A DNA stretch of 64,000 nt. Origin: Pseudomonadales bacterium (GTDB lineage: Bacteria; Pseudomonadota; Gammaproteobacteria; Pseudomonadales; Ketobacteraceae). The DNA lies in contig NZXG01000061.1 of assembly GCA_002701845.1 (NCBI GenBank), forward strand, positions 62,001 to 126,000, written 5' to 3'. A model generated the notes under the pieces. It was not told where the DNA came from. It made no database searches and saw nothing but the letters and a program-made list of their open reading frames with translations. This document shows, piece by piece, positions 38,531 to 47,390 of the stretch (position 1 is its first letter; every line of letters begins with the position of its first letter). Made by a program: the position numbers and the translations under genes.

Positions 38531-38782
38531 TTAACTCTGCGACTCGTGCTCCTTAATCATGCGGTATAGTTCGTCTTTTAATTTCAGCCGTTCTTTCTTA
38601 CGGACTTCAAGATAGTCGTCGCTGGTATTTTCCGCGCCGGTTTCAATCCGGTGCACCTCGTGGTCTTTATTATGGTACTGATCGAACAGTCTGGCGAAAT
38701 GACTGTTATTCATCTTTAGATCATGAATGGTGTCCCGGCTTTCGGGAAATTCATGCAACAAATCGTGCTTTTCCAGACTCAT
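38531..38782 (-). CDS. YdcH family protein (DUF465)
   Basis: 83 aa, a typical small charged helical protein: LEKHDLLHEFPESRDTIHDLKMNNSHFARLFDQYHNKDHEVHRIE, then VRKKERLKLKDELYRMI. This is the YdcH/DUF465 pattern. AAAGGAAA precedes the ATG. Function unknown. It ends at the shared bidirectional terminator. Confidence 0.9.
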   Translation of the reverse strand: MSLEKHDLLHEFPESRDTIHDLKMNNSHFARLFDQYHNKDHEVHRIETGAENTSDDYLEVRKKERLKLKDELYRMIKEHESQS

Positions 38783-38980
38783 TTAATTTCCTTTCGATAA
38801 TTGTGGTTAAAAGCCCTTAATTTAATACCAGCATAGCGTAAACCCAGGGCTTCGATTTGACGCATATCAAGGTCGCTGATTTTGGTGCAAATTGTCAAAG
38901 CCAGCGGGTAATTTGGTCATTTCCCCGGAGCCCTGAACTTGGGTAGACTCGAACAATGTCAATCCGATTACAATAATCAA

Positions 38981-39607
38981 ATGGATCTGAAACCCGTCTC
39001 CAGCTCGTTGCTACGGGACCTCACCGGGCATTTGCAGCCCCTGTCCCGGCGCCGTTTTGTGGCCAACAGCATGCGCTTGCTGCTGCTGGCTGGCAGCGGG
39101 CCCCTGCTGGCGGCCTGCTCCGGGCCGTCCCGCCCCCCGATTCAATCCATGCAGTATCTTGATGCCGGCCAGGCTGAGTTGTTTCAGCGCCTCAGTGAAG
39201 TGTTATTGCCCACCGAGGGCACCGCTCTCACGTCTCGCACAGAGGTGCCGGTGGTTGCCAATGTGGATACTCTGTACGGCTATTTGCCCCCTCAGACCCA
39301 GGCGGATCTGAGTACCGCCATGGACTTGTTTGAGCACGCAGGCCTGGTACTGGGCCTGCATTTTTCCCGTTTTACCCGCATGACCGATAGCGCCGCCCAT
39401 TCCTATATTGAACAATGGCAACAGGGCCATTCCCTGCAACAGGGGATAATCATGGTGTTAAAGAAACTGGTGTATGCCTCCTACTGGCGGGACGAACAGA
39501 CCTGGGGGCCGCTGCAATTCCCGGGGCCGGTATCCGAGCGCTGGGGGCTGACATCACTGGGGGAGACCCCGCTGCCCGGCAATGAACCCATTGGGGGTAA
39601 AGCGTAA
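38981..39607 (+). CDS. Tat-exported lipoprotein, gluconate-dehydrogenase subunit 3-like
   Basis: 208 aa from ATG 38981; the TTG at 38939 would add 14 unconserved residues. The N-terminus has a twin-Arg motif (LSRRRFVANS), a hydrophobic stretch and a lipobox LLAAC (Cys46), so it looks like a folded, Tat-exported lipoprotein. The mature domain (LFQRLSEVLLPTE...LFEHAGLVLGLHFSRFTRM) resembles the small subunit of membrane gluconate/alcohol dehydrogenases. It overlaps the GMC gene by one base and is probably its escort for piggy-back export. Confidence 0.75.
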   Translation: MDLKPVSSSLLRDLTGHLQPLSRRRFVANSMRLLLLAGSGPLLAACSGPSRPPIQSMQYLDAGQAELFQRLSEVLLPTEGTALTSRTEVPVVANVDTLYGYLPPQTQADLSTAMDLFEHAGLVLGLHFSRFTRMTDSAAHSYIEQWQQGHSLQQGIIMVLKKLVYASYWRDEQTWGPLQFPGPVSERWGLTSLGETPLPGNEPIGGKA

Positions 39608-41184
39608 TGATGTTGAAGGTGACCACCGCCGCGGATTTACAAACCGAACGTTTGGAACTGGAAGCGGACGCCGTGGTGGTGGGCTCCGGCGCCGGGGGTG
39701 CGGTAATGGCCTACGAACTGGCCGCCGCCGGTAAACGGGTGGTGGTGCTGGAGGCGGGGCCCTATGTCCCCTCCAGCCGCTTCAACGAAAAATTCCCGGA
39801 TATGCTGGAACTGCTGTACGAAGAGCATGGCAACCAGGCCAATAAGGCCGGCGACCTGCTGGTGCTGCAGGGGCGCTGTCTGGGTGGGTCCACGGTGGTG
39901 AATGGCTGTGTGGCATTCCGGGTGCCGGACTTTATTCTGGAAAAGTGGGGCCGGGAGTTCGGCCTGACCAATCTCACGCCGGAATCCCTGGCGCCGTACT
40001 TTGACAAGGTGGAGCGCAATCTCAGTATTCACACCAACCAGCCCCATGAGATCAATCGCAATAGTCAGAAGCTGCAGGCAGGGGCGGAAACACTCGGCTG
40101 GTCGGTAAAACCGCTAAACCGCAATATTCGCGACTGCGCGCTCACCGGGCATTGTCTTTCCGGCTGTAAAACCGATCGCAAACAATCCATGCTGGTGACT
40201 TATCTGCCCTGGGCCAGTCATTACGGGGCGAAGATCTACAGTGATACCCGGGTAACCCGTATCCTGGCAGAGCAGGAGCATGGCCAGGTGAATGCGCAGG
40301 CAAATCGGTACGGAAAGGTGCAGGGGGTCGAGGCGGAAACCATTGATCCGCTCACCGGGCGTAAGGTGGCGGACGTGCGGGTCAAAGCCCCCCTGGTGGT
40401 GGCGGCGGCGGGAGCGGTGCAGACGCCCCTTCTGTTTTTGCACAGTCAACTGGGCAACGCCAGCGGTCAGGTGGGTCGGAATTTTGCCTGCCACCCTTCC
40501 ACCATGATCGTGGCGGAGTTTGCGGAGGAGATATTCACCTGGCAGGGGGCCATGCTGGGGGTGTATGTGGACGAGTTTGAACACCCGGATAAAGGCGGTT
40601 TCGTACTGGAGGGCGGCGGTGCCGGCCCGGTGGAACTGGGCATGGCAACGGAACCTGGCACCGGTGCGGCCTACCTGGATTTTATGTCCCGGGCCAAACA
40701 CTATGCGTCCTGCGTGTCCTTGATCCACGATCACAATGTGGGCCGGGTCAGTCTGGTGGACGGCCAAAAACGCATTGAATACGCCATCGATGAGCGGGAT
40801 TTCCCGGCCATTAAAGCGGCCTTCAAAGCCGCCGCCCGCATATATTTTGCCGCCGGAGCGGAGCGGGTGTTTTTGCCCACGGGGGATAAATGGGTGATCG
40901 AATCTGTGGAGCAGATTGATGCGGTGGTGGACCCCATCGAGAATCATCCCTTTGCTCTGCGCATGGTGTCCTACCATCCCCAGGGCACCATGCGTATGGG
41001 GTCGGATCCAGCCCGGAGCGTGGTTAATCCGTACGGTGAGAGTCACCAGGTCAAGGGCTTGTTTGTCAGTGATGCCAGCCTGTTCCCCACGTCCATCATC
41101 GTCAATCCCCAGGAAAGCGTGTATGCGCTGTCCCACTACATTGCCGAGCATATTCTGGCCCGGGCAGAGCATTACTTTGCCTGA
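39607..41184 (+). CDS. GMC family oxidoreductase
   Basis: 525 aa with no signal peptide of its own. N-terminal FAD-binding GSGAGGAVMAYELAAAGKRVVVLEAGP, then GRCLGGSTVVNGCVAFRVPDF. The C-terminal GMC block has YHPQGTMRMG, containing the catalytic His, and SDASLFPTSIIVNPQESVYALS. It should oxidise an alcohol group, with electrons leaving through the partner subunit or the quinone pool. Coupling to a Tat-lipoprotein suggests a periplasmic dehydrogenase rather than a cytosolic oxidase. The substrate (long-chain alcohol, sterol or sugar) cannot be told. Confidence 0.87.
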   Translation: MMLKVTTAADLQTERLELEADAVVVGSGAGGAVMAYELAAAGKRVVVLEAGPYVPSSRFNEKFPDMLELLYEEHGNQANKAGDLLVLQGRCLGGSTVVNGCVAFRVPDFILEKWGREFGLTNLTPESLAPYFDKVERNLSIHTNQPHEINRNSQKLQAGAETLGWSVKPLNRNIRDCALTGHCLSGCKTDRKQSMLVTYLPWASHYGAKIYSDTRVTRILAEQEHGQVNAQANRYGKVQGVEAETIDPLTGRKVADVRVKAPLVVAAAGAVQTPLLFLHSQLGNASGQVGRNFACHPSTMIVAEFAEEIFTWQGAMLGVYVDEFEHPDKGGFVLEGGGAGPVELGMATEPGTGAAYLDFMSRAKHYASCVSLIHDHNVGRVSLVDGQKRIEYAIDERDFPAIKAAFKAAARIYFAAGAERVFLPTGDKWVIESVEQIDAVVDPIENHPFALRMVSYHPQGTMRMGSDPARSVVNPYGESHQVKGLFVSDASLFPTSIIVNPQESVYALSHYIAEHILARAEHYFA

Positions 41185-41387
41185 TTCCTGGTGATTCGAA
41201 GCCCCTAATCCAGCCCGTAATCCCGAATCGTAAAGCCCCGAAGCCCATAGCTTCGTACCCCTTTGCGCCAAACCCCGTGGTTCCTAAACCCCATGGTTCC
41301 TGCCTCCGCTGCTCCCACCCCTATTGAAACGTCACCGCAGATGGGTTTCCATGGACTCAATGTATCCAGCGTAAGTCAGGGAGGCCC

Positions 41388-42170
41388 ATGACCCAATTGA
41401 TCGACAGTCACTGTCATCTGGATTTCCCGGCTCTGGATGCTGAGCGCGAAGAGATTCTGCAGCGCTGCAGCGAAGGTGGCATGGCCGCTATAGTGATTCC
41501 CGGTGTCAGCCGCAGCCAGTGGCCTAGGCTGCACCAGTTGGTGGCAAGCCACGCTCAGTACCAGCCTCGATTATTCGCTGCCTATGGGCTGCACCCGTAC
41601 TTCACCGCCGAGCATCAACCGGGGCATGTGGAGGAACTGGATCAATGGCTGGACAACGATGCCATCGCCGTGGGTGAAATCGGGCTGGATGCCCAAGAGG
41701 ATGATTCGGATCTGCCGCAGCAGATCGAGTTGTTTCGCCAGCAACTGTCAGTGGCCAGAAACCATCGCCTGCCGGTGATCGTCCACGCCCGCAAAACCCA
41801 GGACCTGGTTCTGAAGTATGTGCGCGAAAGCCACCTGGAAACCGGGGGTATTCTGCACGCCTTTTCCGGCAGCCTGCAACAGGCTGAGCGGGCCGTGGAT
41901 ATGGGGTTCAAGATTGGATTTGGCGGTGCCGCCAGCTATGAACGTGCGCACAAACTGCATCGGATTTTGCGGGCTCTGCCCAAGGAGGCCATCGTGTTTG
42001 AAACCGATGCCCCGGATATCCCGCCCCCATTTGCGCAGGGGGAATACAATCGCCCCGATCACCTGTTTCGTATTGTCGAGCTGTTGGCGGATGTGCGTCA
42101 GGAACCGGTGGCCGAGTTATGGCGCAACAGCACAGAAAATGTGTGTAAGCTGTTTGGTTTAAATCTTTAG
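41388..42170 (+). CDS. TatD-family metal-dependent hydrolase
   Basis: 260 aa. TIM-barrel metal ligands: IDSHCHLDFPALD (HxH), AVGEIGLDAQ (Glu), PVIVHARKTQD (His), ILHAFSGSLQQAE (His) and VFETDAPDIPPP (Asp). GGGAGG lies just before ATG 41388. Family members are Mg-dependent 3'-5' DNases or deacylases. Cytoplasmic; housekeeping-type. Confidence 0.92.
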   Translation: MTQLIDSHCHLDFPALDAEREEILQRCSEGGMAAIVIPGVSRSQWPRLHQLVASHAQYQPRLFAAYGLHPYFTAEHQPGHVEELDQWLDNDAIAVGEIGLDAQEDDSDLPQQIELFRQQLSVARNHRLPVIVHARKTQDLVLKYVRESHLETGGILHAFSGSLQQAERAVDMGFKIGFGGAASYERAHKLHRILRALPKEAIVFETDAPDIPPPFAQGEYNRPDHLFRIVELLADVRQEPVAELWRNSTENVCKLFGLNL

Positions 42171-42277
42171 TGGCCACTGCCGCCTTCAAGCGCACCTGAC
42201 CGGTTCATGACAGGTTGGTGGAATGTGGTAGAATAGCCAGTCTGACTGAACCGTATTTGTAATACCTGGAGTGAATC

Positions 42278-42526
42278 ATGAGCAGGTCAGTGACCGGCCG
42301 ATTACCCGAAGACCCGGTTGTGATCCTGGAGCGCTTGAACGAACTGGCGGCGGAACACAATGTGGAATTCGAGGGGGATCATGAAAGCGGCTACGCCCGC
42401 GGCAAAGGCTTTCACATGGAATACGTGGTGGAAGGGGAATTCTGTACCCTGACGGTGACCAAGAAACCCATGTTGATTCCCTGGACCCTGGTGGAGCGCC
42501 AGATGGAAAAACTGTTTAACGACTGA
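42278..42526 (+). CDS. Small protein of unknown function
   Basis: 82 aa, ribosome-binding site CTGGAG before ATG 42278. Acidic, with two predicted strand pairs (HMEYVVEGEFCTLTVTKKP) and a helical C-terminus (PWTLVERQMEKLFND). Codon use looks like that of real genes. A TAGAAT box at 42229-42234 may be its -10 element. I do not recognise a family. It lies just before the MaoC gene on the same strand. Confidence 0.65.
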   Translation: MSRSVTGRLPEDPVVILERLNELAAEHNVEFEGDHESGYARGKGFHMEYVVEGEFCTLTVTKKPMLIPWTLVERQMEKLFND

Positions 42527-42557
42527 AGCAATAATAAAGCACAAGCGAGGATACTGT

Positions 42558-43019
42558 ATGACAACGGTTGCGCCTGCCGCGCTGCAGGATTACGTGGGAA
42601 AGTCCATGGGGGCCTCTGACTGGTTCCAGATCGACCAGGATCGGATTAACGGTTTTGCCGACACCACCCTGGATCATCAGTTTATCCATGTGGACCCGGA
42701 GCGGGCCAAGGATACCCCTTTTGGTGGTACCATCGCCCATGGTTTTCTGACCCTGTCTCTGCTGCCGCACCTGCAAACGCAAATGAGTGAGCAGGTGGTG
42801 CCGGAAGGTACGCAGATGGCCATGAACTATGGTTTTGACAAGATCCGGTTTCTGGCCCCGGTGAAAACCGGCGCCCGGGTGCGGGCCACGGCGGTACTGA
42901 AAGACGTCACCGAGAAAAAGCCCGGCCAGTTGTTGCTGACCGCGGAATACACGGTGGAAATCGAAGGGGAGAGCAAACCGGCACTGATCGCAGACTGGCT
43001 GGTTATGTATTTCGTCTAG
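42558..43019 (+). CDS. MaoC-type (R)-enoyl-CoA hydratase
   Basis: 153 aa, single hot-dog domain. The hydratase-2 motif with Asp and His is in FADTTLDHQFIHVDPERA, followed by PFGGTIAHGFLTLSLLP. It hydrates trans-2-enoyl-CoA to (R)-3-hydroxyacyl-CoA, feeding PHA synthesis or an alternative beta-oxidation. NodN-like subgroup by length. 31 bases after the unknown small gene, possibly co-transcribed. Confidence 0.87.
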   Translation: MTTVAPAALQDYVGKSMGASDWFQIDQDRINGFADTTLDHQFIHVDPERAKDTPFGGTIAHGFLTLSLLPHLQTQMSEQVVPEGTQMAMNYGFDKIRFLAPVKTGARVRATAVLKDVTEKKPGQLLLTAEYTVEIEGESKPALIADWLVMYFV

Positions 43020-43072
43020 CCGGTACCGGTTTCACTGCCGGGGCGTTTGACTGAAGCCCCGGCAGCCTGTGA

Positions 43073-45217
43073 TTACAACAGAATTTCAGAGCCGTCAGAA
43101 AGCCTAAGTACGAGGCTGCCATTGAGCGGCGTCACTGTGCCGTAGGCGGTGCCGTTCAGCATCAGCGAGCCGGCAACAGCGCCATCCTCCACGCCCAGAT
43201 CCAGATCCATGATCACGCCGTCCTGGTTCTCCACCCGAATGCCGTGGAATGGCGCGTGAAAATACATGATGTCATACTGTTTGCCGCCCCAACTCAGAGA
43301 CAGATCGTTGATCTGACCCTGGGCCAGTTGTTCCCGGGTGCTTTCCAGGTGAATCACGGCCTGGTCAGTGAAGTCCGGCAGATCCGTGATAAATTGCAAC
43401 TGCACGCCGCTGTCAGCGCCGCCGGTGAGTTCGATGGAACCCTGGAAACTGTCTCCCATCAGGGATTCGAACAGGCCATCGGCGGACAGGGCCATGGTGA
43501 TGCTGTCGAGCTCGGAGACGGGGGTTGTGTTGTCATCACCGGTTTGGCTGACCCCGCTAAGGTCCACGTTAACACTGAGATCGCCGCTGAACGTAGTGGG
43601 GTTTTCCAGCCCCACATCGTGAAATTGGGCATAATTCACGCTCAGAGTACCGGCGGCGGATTCCGGCAGTTTGAGGTTGCGCAGATCGATGCCGCCGTCA
43701 AACTGCAGGCTGAACTGACCCTCGCTGATGGTCAGGCTGCCGGTGTCCGATGTCACCTGACCGCTGAGACCAAAACCATAGCTGCCCTGTTGGTTGCCGG
43801 CGCTGGTAAAGGTGAGGTCCACTTCCATGCCATTGCTGGTTCCGTAAATTCGTGCCACTCCGTCCCAAAGGGCAAAATGCCCCCGCAGGTCACTGCCCAG
43901 GGGCAGTTCCAGGTCATTGAGGACGTCACACAGGGAGCGATTGAACAGTACCAGGTTCAGGTTGCCGTGACAGATATCCTCCAGGGATTTGCCGGAGATC
44001 AGCAGGCGGCAGGTGAGGCGGTACAGGGCGGTGCTCAGGCTGTCACAGGCGGCGCTCAATGCGGCGTCCGGCAGGGCCACCACCGGACCGTATTGGCCGG
44101 CGATGGCCACTGCCTGCAGCATGTTACCGAGATCGGTACCGGTGGAAACCCCCACCGCCGACACCACGCCGGCGAAGGATGACTGGTCCGGGTTCAGGCT
44201 CAAGTAGCCCTGCCAGGTTTGCAGATCGCTGACAAAAGCCTCAATGACGGCGGCATTGTCGCCACCGGCGGTGGGCGAGGGCACCGCCTCGGTGAGGTTG
44301 CCTGCCGGGGTCAATTCCAGGGCAGCCAGTTCACTGGTGAACGCCTGCCCCAGTTCAGTCAGGGATAGTCGCTGGCTGGTGGCGAGCGCCTCCTGTACCA
44401 GCTGCGCCAGAGTGGGTACCGAGCTTTGGCTGTCCCGGGTTACCAGCTGTCCCCCCTGAAGCTGCAGCTGCTCGGTGAGCTGGGCCAGCACCTGGGGCAG
44501 GCTGGCGCCATCGGTCAGGCCGGCCAGCGCGCCGGCCAGCACACTGTAGCGCAGCTCATCCACAGTGGCCGCAGCCACCGCTTCCGGGTTGGTGAGATCC
44601 AGCGCCTGGGTCTGACTCAGGCTGGCCACCTGAAACAGGTTTTCAATCTGGGATTGGGCCACCGCAATGGAGACTGCATTGAGTCCCTGGGGCAGTGACT
44701 GAGCCAGAGCGGCTGCCAGGTGGGTCAGTACCGTGACGCTCACCGGGCTTTGGGGCGTCTCACTCACCACCGCGCTGAGCTGGAAATCCGCCGGTGCCGG
44801 ATAGGCTTCGCCAAAATCCACCCGGCCGTTGTTGTTGCTGTCAGCCTCGGTAACGCCGGTGAAGCTGCCGCAACCGCTGGCGCTGTCACACAGCAGAGTG
44901 GTGGCCCCGGGTTGGGTGGTGACTTCCAGGTACAGCGGCCCCTGATAATCCCCCAGCGCCAGCCGATACTGACCGTTGGCATCGCTGCGGGTACTGGCCA
45001 GCAGTGCTCCCGCAGTGCCGTCGGTAACGGCATAGACCGAGACGTTGGCCTGGCGCACCAGGCCTTTTACCACGGCCCCCTGCACCGTGGCGGCGGCAGT
45101 ACCGGAACTGGAGGCGGCGGCGCTGTCCTGGCTGGAGGAACCACCACCACCGCCACAGGCAGCCAGACTGAGGACGGCGATGGCGAAGGCGAACCGGGGA
45201 AACATCAGTTTGAACAT
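43073..45217 (-). CDS. Large surface lipoprotein, 714 aa
   Basis: Signal peptide with lipobox SLAAC (Cys21), followed by a Gly/Ser-rich spacer (GGGGGSSSQDSAAASSSG). Residues about 45-110 look like a carboxypeptidase-regulatory/CNA-type fold (VVKGLVRQANVSVYAV...ANGQYRLALG). A Ca-binding-like DSNNNGRVDFGE follows. The middle is helical, and the C-terminal third has repeated beta strands (GSLTISEGQFSLQFDGGIDLRNL, LSVNVDLSG). No enzyme motif seen. Probably outer-membrane anchored and surface or periplasm facing. Function unknown. Confidence 0.65.
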   Translation of the reverse strand: MFKLMFPRFAFAIAVLSLAACGGGGGSSSQDSAAASSSGTAAATVQGAVVKGLVRQANVSVYAVTDGTAGALLASTRSDANGQYRLALGDYQGPLYLEVTTQPGATTLLCDSASGCGSFTGVTEADSNNNGRVDFGEAYPAPADFQLSAVVSETPQSPVSVTVLTHLAAALAQSLPQGLNAVSIAVAQSQIENLFQVASLSQTQALDLTNPEAVAAATVDELRYSVLAGALAGLTDGASLPQVLAQLTEQLQLQGGQLVTRDSQSSVPTLAQLVQEALATSQRLSLTELGQAFTSELAALELTPAGNLTEAVPSPTAGGDNAAVIEAFVSDLQTWQGYLSLNPDQSSFAGVVSAVGVSTGTDLGNMLQAVAIAGQYGPVVALPDAALSAACDSLSTALYRLTCRLLISGKSLEDICHGNLNLVLFNRSLCDVLNDLELPLGSDLRGHFALWDGVARIYGTSNGMEVDLTFTSAGNQQGSYGFGLSGQVTSDTGSLTISEGQFSLQFDGGIDLRNLKLPESAAGTLSVNYAQFHDVGLENPTTFSGDLSVNVDLSGVSQTGDDNTTPVSELDSITMALSADGLFESLMGDSFQGSIELTGGADSGVQLQFITDLPDFTDQAVIHLESTREQLAQGQINDLSLSWGGKQYDIMYFHAPFHGIRVENQDGVIMDLDLGVEDGAVAGSLMLNGTAYGTVTPLNGSLVLRLSDGSEILL

Positions 45218-45562
45218 TGCGACCTATACTCAAGCAAAGGAAGACCCGGAGACAGCAAAAAATAATCTGCCCGTGGCGCTTCACTGGGGGAATCTGTGAA
45301 TAACCGTAACCCCTGAGGGAATTACAAAAATAAACATAGCTGCAAATTCACAGAATTCACTGAGGGTCTGAGGCAGGGATCACAAAATGCGCAATTTAGT
45401 CGGACAGGCTGTCCGAGCTGGGGCCGTTCAGTCAGGTGAAAAGCGGCCGATGGGAGGCTGAAGTGAAAGGTGCAGGGGTTTGACCCCCAGGATTGGGAAT
45501 GGTCAAACCCTCAGCCCACAGAGAACCTGGGCCGACGCCGTCAACACTTCATGTCTAAACTG
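45218..45562. other. Intergenic region with an inverted repeat
   Basis: 345 bases between the FadL-type gene and the 714-aa lipoprotein, both minus strand. No coding frame is convincing. It contains the hairpin at 45476-45510, listed separately. Confidence 0.4.
45476..45510. repeat. Perfect 10-bp inverted repeat with nested 4-bp stem
   Basis: GGGTTTGACC (45476-45485) pairs with GGTCAAACCC (45501-45510). Inside, CCCA/TGGG pairs around GGAT. It lies 53 bases past the FadL-type stop. There is no T-run, so it may be an RNA 3'-end stabiliser, an attenuator or an operator for the lipoprotein gene. Confidence 0.6.
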
Positions 45563-47248
45563 TCAGAACTTTTTATCGAAAGAGATGGCACCGATATAGG
45601 CGGTGGTCTCGGTTTCAAAGGGCATGGAGTAGTAGGGGTTGTACACCACATCGCCTTCCTGACAGCGGTTAGCGTTTAAAGATTTACAGGCATCAATGGA
45701 CTGCTCCGAGTAGAGCACACCCAGTGCAGCGTCCACCCGGGCGGTGCTGCTGAGCTGCCAGCCAAAGCCTGCGGTGAACAGGTCCGCCTTGCCAATGGGG
45801 AACAGCAGGTCCGCGGAGGAATCGGAAATGGCCCCTTCCCGGGGTTCAAAGCCCACCCGCAGTACCAGGTTGTCGTCCCACTGGTATTCGGCGCCAAAGG
45901 CCAGGGACCAGGTATCATCATAGCCCCGGCGAATGCGCATGGCGTCCGGATCGGCGTTGTCTTTCAGGCCGTAACCACTGGACAGGGTGTAAATCACGCT
46001 GGACAGGTTCAGGTAATCCACGTTATTGCTGAATTCAAACTCCAGTTCATCCCAGACGCTGTATTCCACCCAGCGCAGGTCCACATTCACTTTCAGCCGC
46101 GGCAGGACCTTGATGGAGGTACCGAAGGCCACGTTCTGGGGCATGATATATTCCAGTTCCACCTCCCCTTTCTCCACCCGGGTGGCATTGAACGGCGCGC
46201 CCCCCACAACTCCCAGTATCGGGCCCGCCGGCGCCAGATCCTCTGTGGTGTGCAGGAATTCCTCACTGTTCACCATCTTATAGTCGCCGGACATCTGGGC
46301 GGTGGCCTCACTCTGGTACAGGAAGCCGAAAGACAGCCAGTCGGTGGCCTGATACAGGATCCCGAAGTTAAAGCCCACCGACAGAAAATCCTCCATCTCC
46401 ATGGACAGGCGGCCGATGTTGTCATAGGGGGCAATAATGCTGAGTTCGGCTTCCGCTGGCAGGAGGTCGTTGACGCTGCCCAGCCACTGGGTGGTTTGCA
46501 GCGGTGCCCGGATGTAGGTATCCACAGCCAGACCCTGATAGGAGAAGTTCATGCCCACGCCCACCGACAGTTTATCGGTAACCGGAATGGCCACGGTGGG
46601 GGAGAAATAGGTGAGCCGGGTGACCCCCACTTCGGTGCCCTGATAGGCGCCGGGGGAGCCGTTTCCGGTGGTGGGGTCGGCGTCATCCCGGGTATAGCCA
46701 ATACCCTGGGGGGAGTAGACCGCGGTACCGAAGGTCCAGCCCATGCTGGGATCCTCGAAGGCCACGCCGCCGGCGGGGAAGGCCAGGATGGGCAGCTCAG
46801 TGAAACCGAAAAAGGGCAGCATCAGCCCCGGGCCATCCATGGAGGAACTGGAGTTGGCGATGGGGTCGACGCCCCAGCAGTCATCCAGCTCCTGCTGGGT
46901 GGGGGTGGCCCCGGCCGCGCTACACTGGTCCAGGCGCCCTTCATTAAAGTCGAAATAGGTCTGTTTGGTGTTGTTATCCGGGCGAATAGGGGCGCCGAAT
47001 TCGCTGTCGCTGGTGAGGTGGGCGGCAATCAGCTTGACATTGAACTGACGCCCCTTGATCTGGGCCAGACCCGCCGGGTTGAAATGTATGGAATCAATGC
47101 CCGGGGGGTCGGCGGTGACCGCATTACCCAGGGCCAGGGCCTTGGCATTGCCGATGGTCAAATTATGCAGTAACTGGGCGTTGGCGCCGCTTCCGATCAA
47201 GGTTAGGGCCGCCGCCAGTGAGGCGTAGCGTAGTGGTTTTGAATACAT
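45563..47248 (-). CDS. OmpP1/FadL-type outer-membrane fatty acid transporter
   Basis: 561 aa from ATG 47248, where a signal peptide begins (MYSKPLRYASLAAALTLIGSGANA); the ORF-track start at 47350 adds 34 unsuitable residues. The mature N-terminus has the FadL hatch signature NAKALALGNAVTADPPGIDSIHFNPAGLAQIKGRQF. The C-terminus ends in Phe (ISFDKKF), as outer-membrane barrels do. It takes up long-chain fatty acids or other hydrophobic compounds. It lies between a TolC-family protein and a large lipoprotein, on the far side of an NRPS that begins with a fatty-acyl-AMP ligase. Confidence 0.88.
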   Translation of the reverse strand: MYSKPLRYASLAAALTLIGSGANAQLLHNLTIGNAKALALGNAVTADPPGIDSIHFNPAGLAQIKGRQFNVKLIAAHLTSDSEFGAPIRPDNNTKQTYFDFNEGRLDQCSAAGATPTQQELDDCWGVDPIANSSSSMDGPGLMLPFFGFTELPILAFPAGGVAFEDPSMGWTFGTAVYSPQGIGYTRDDADPTTGNGSPGAYQGTEVGVTRLTYFSPTVAIPVTDKLSVGVGMNFSYQGLAVDTYIRAPLQTTQWLGSVNDLLPAEAELSIIAPYDNIGRLSMEMEDFLSVGFNFGILYQATDWLSFGFLYQSEATAQMSGDYKMVNSEEFLHTTEDLAPAGPILGVVGGAPFNATRVEKGEVELEYIMPQNVAFGTSIKVLPRLKVNVDLRWVEYSVWDELEFEFSNNVDYLNLSSVIYTLSSGYGLKDNADPDAMRIRRGYDDTWSLAFGAEYQWDDNLVLRVGFEPREGAISDSSADLLFPIGKADLFTAGFGWQLSSTARVDAALGVLYSEQSIDACKSLNANRCQEGDVVYNPYYSMPFETETTAYIGAISFDKKF

Positions 47249-47390
47249 GGGTTTCGCCAATTCCAACTTGCAATATTTAATCATATCAATGTGTTCCGGA
47301 TCTTTCGCGGCGCCTGGGATTATGCCGAAACTTCGAACCGAAACCCCCATTATTTGTTGTTGTTGGTATGTGTTTCAGTCTGGCCGGGGG

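Noticed and set aside
41185-41387. Degenerate repeats (CCCCGTGGTTCCT / CCCCATGGTTCCT and several AAGCCCC) before tatD
   Set aside because: Short and irregular; not a CRISPR, not a terminator and without regular period. Could be simple sequence drift.
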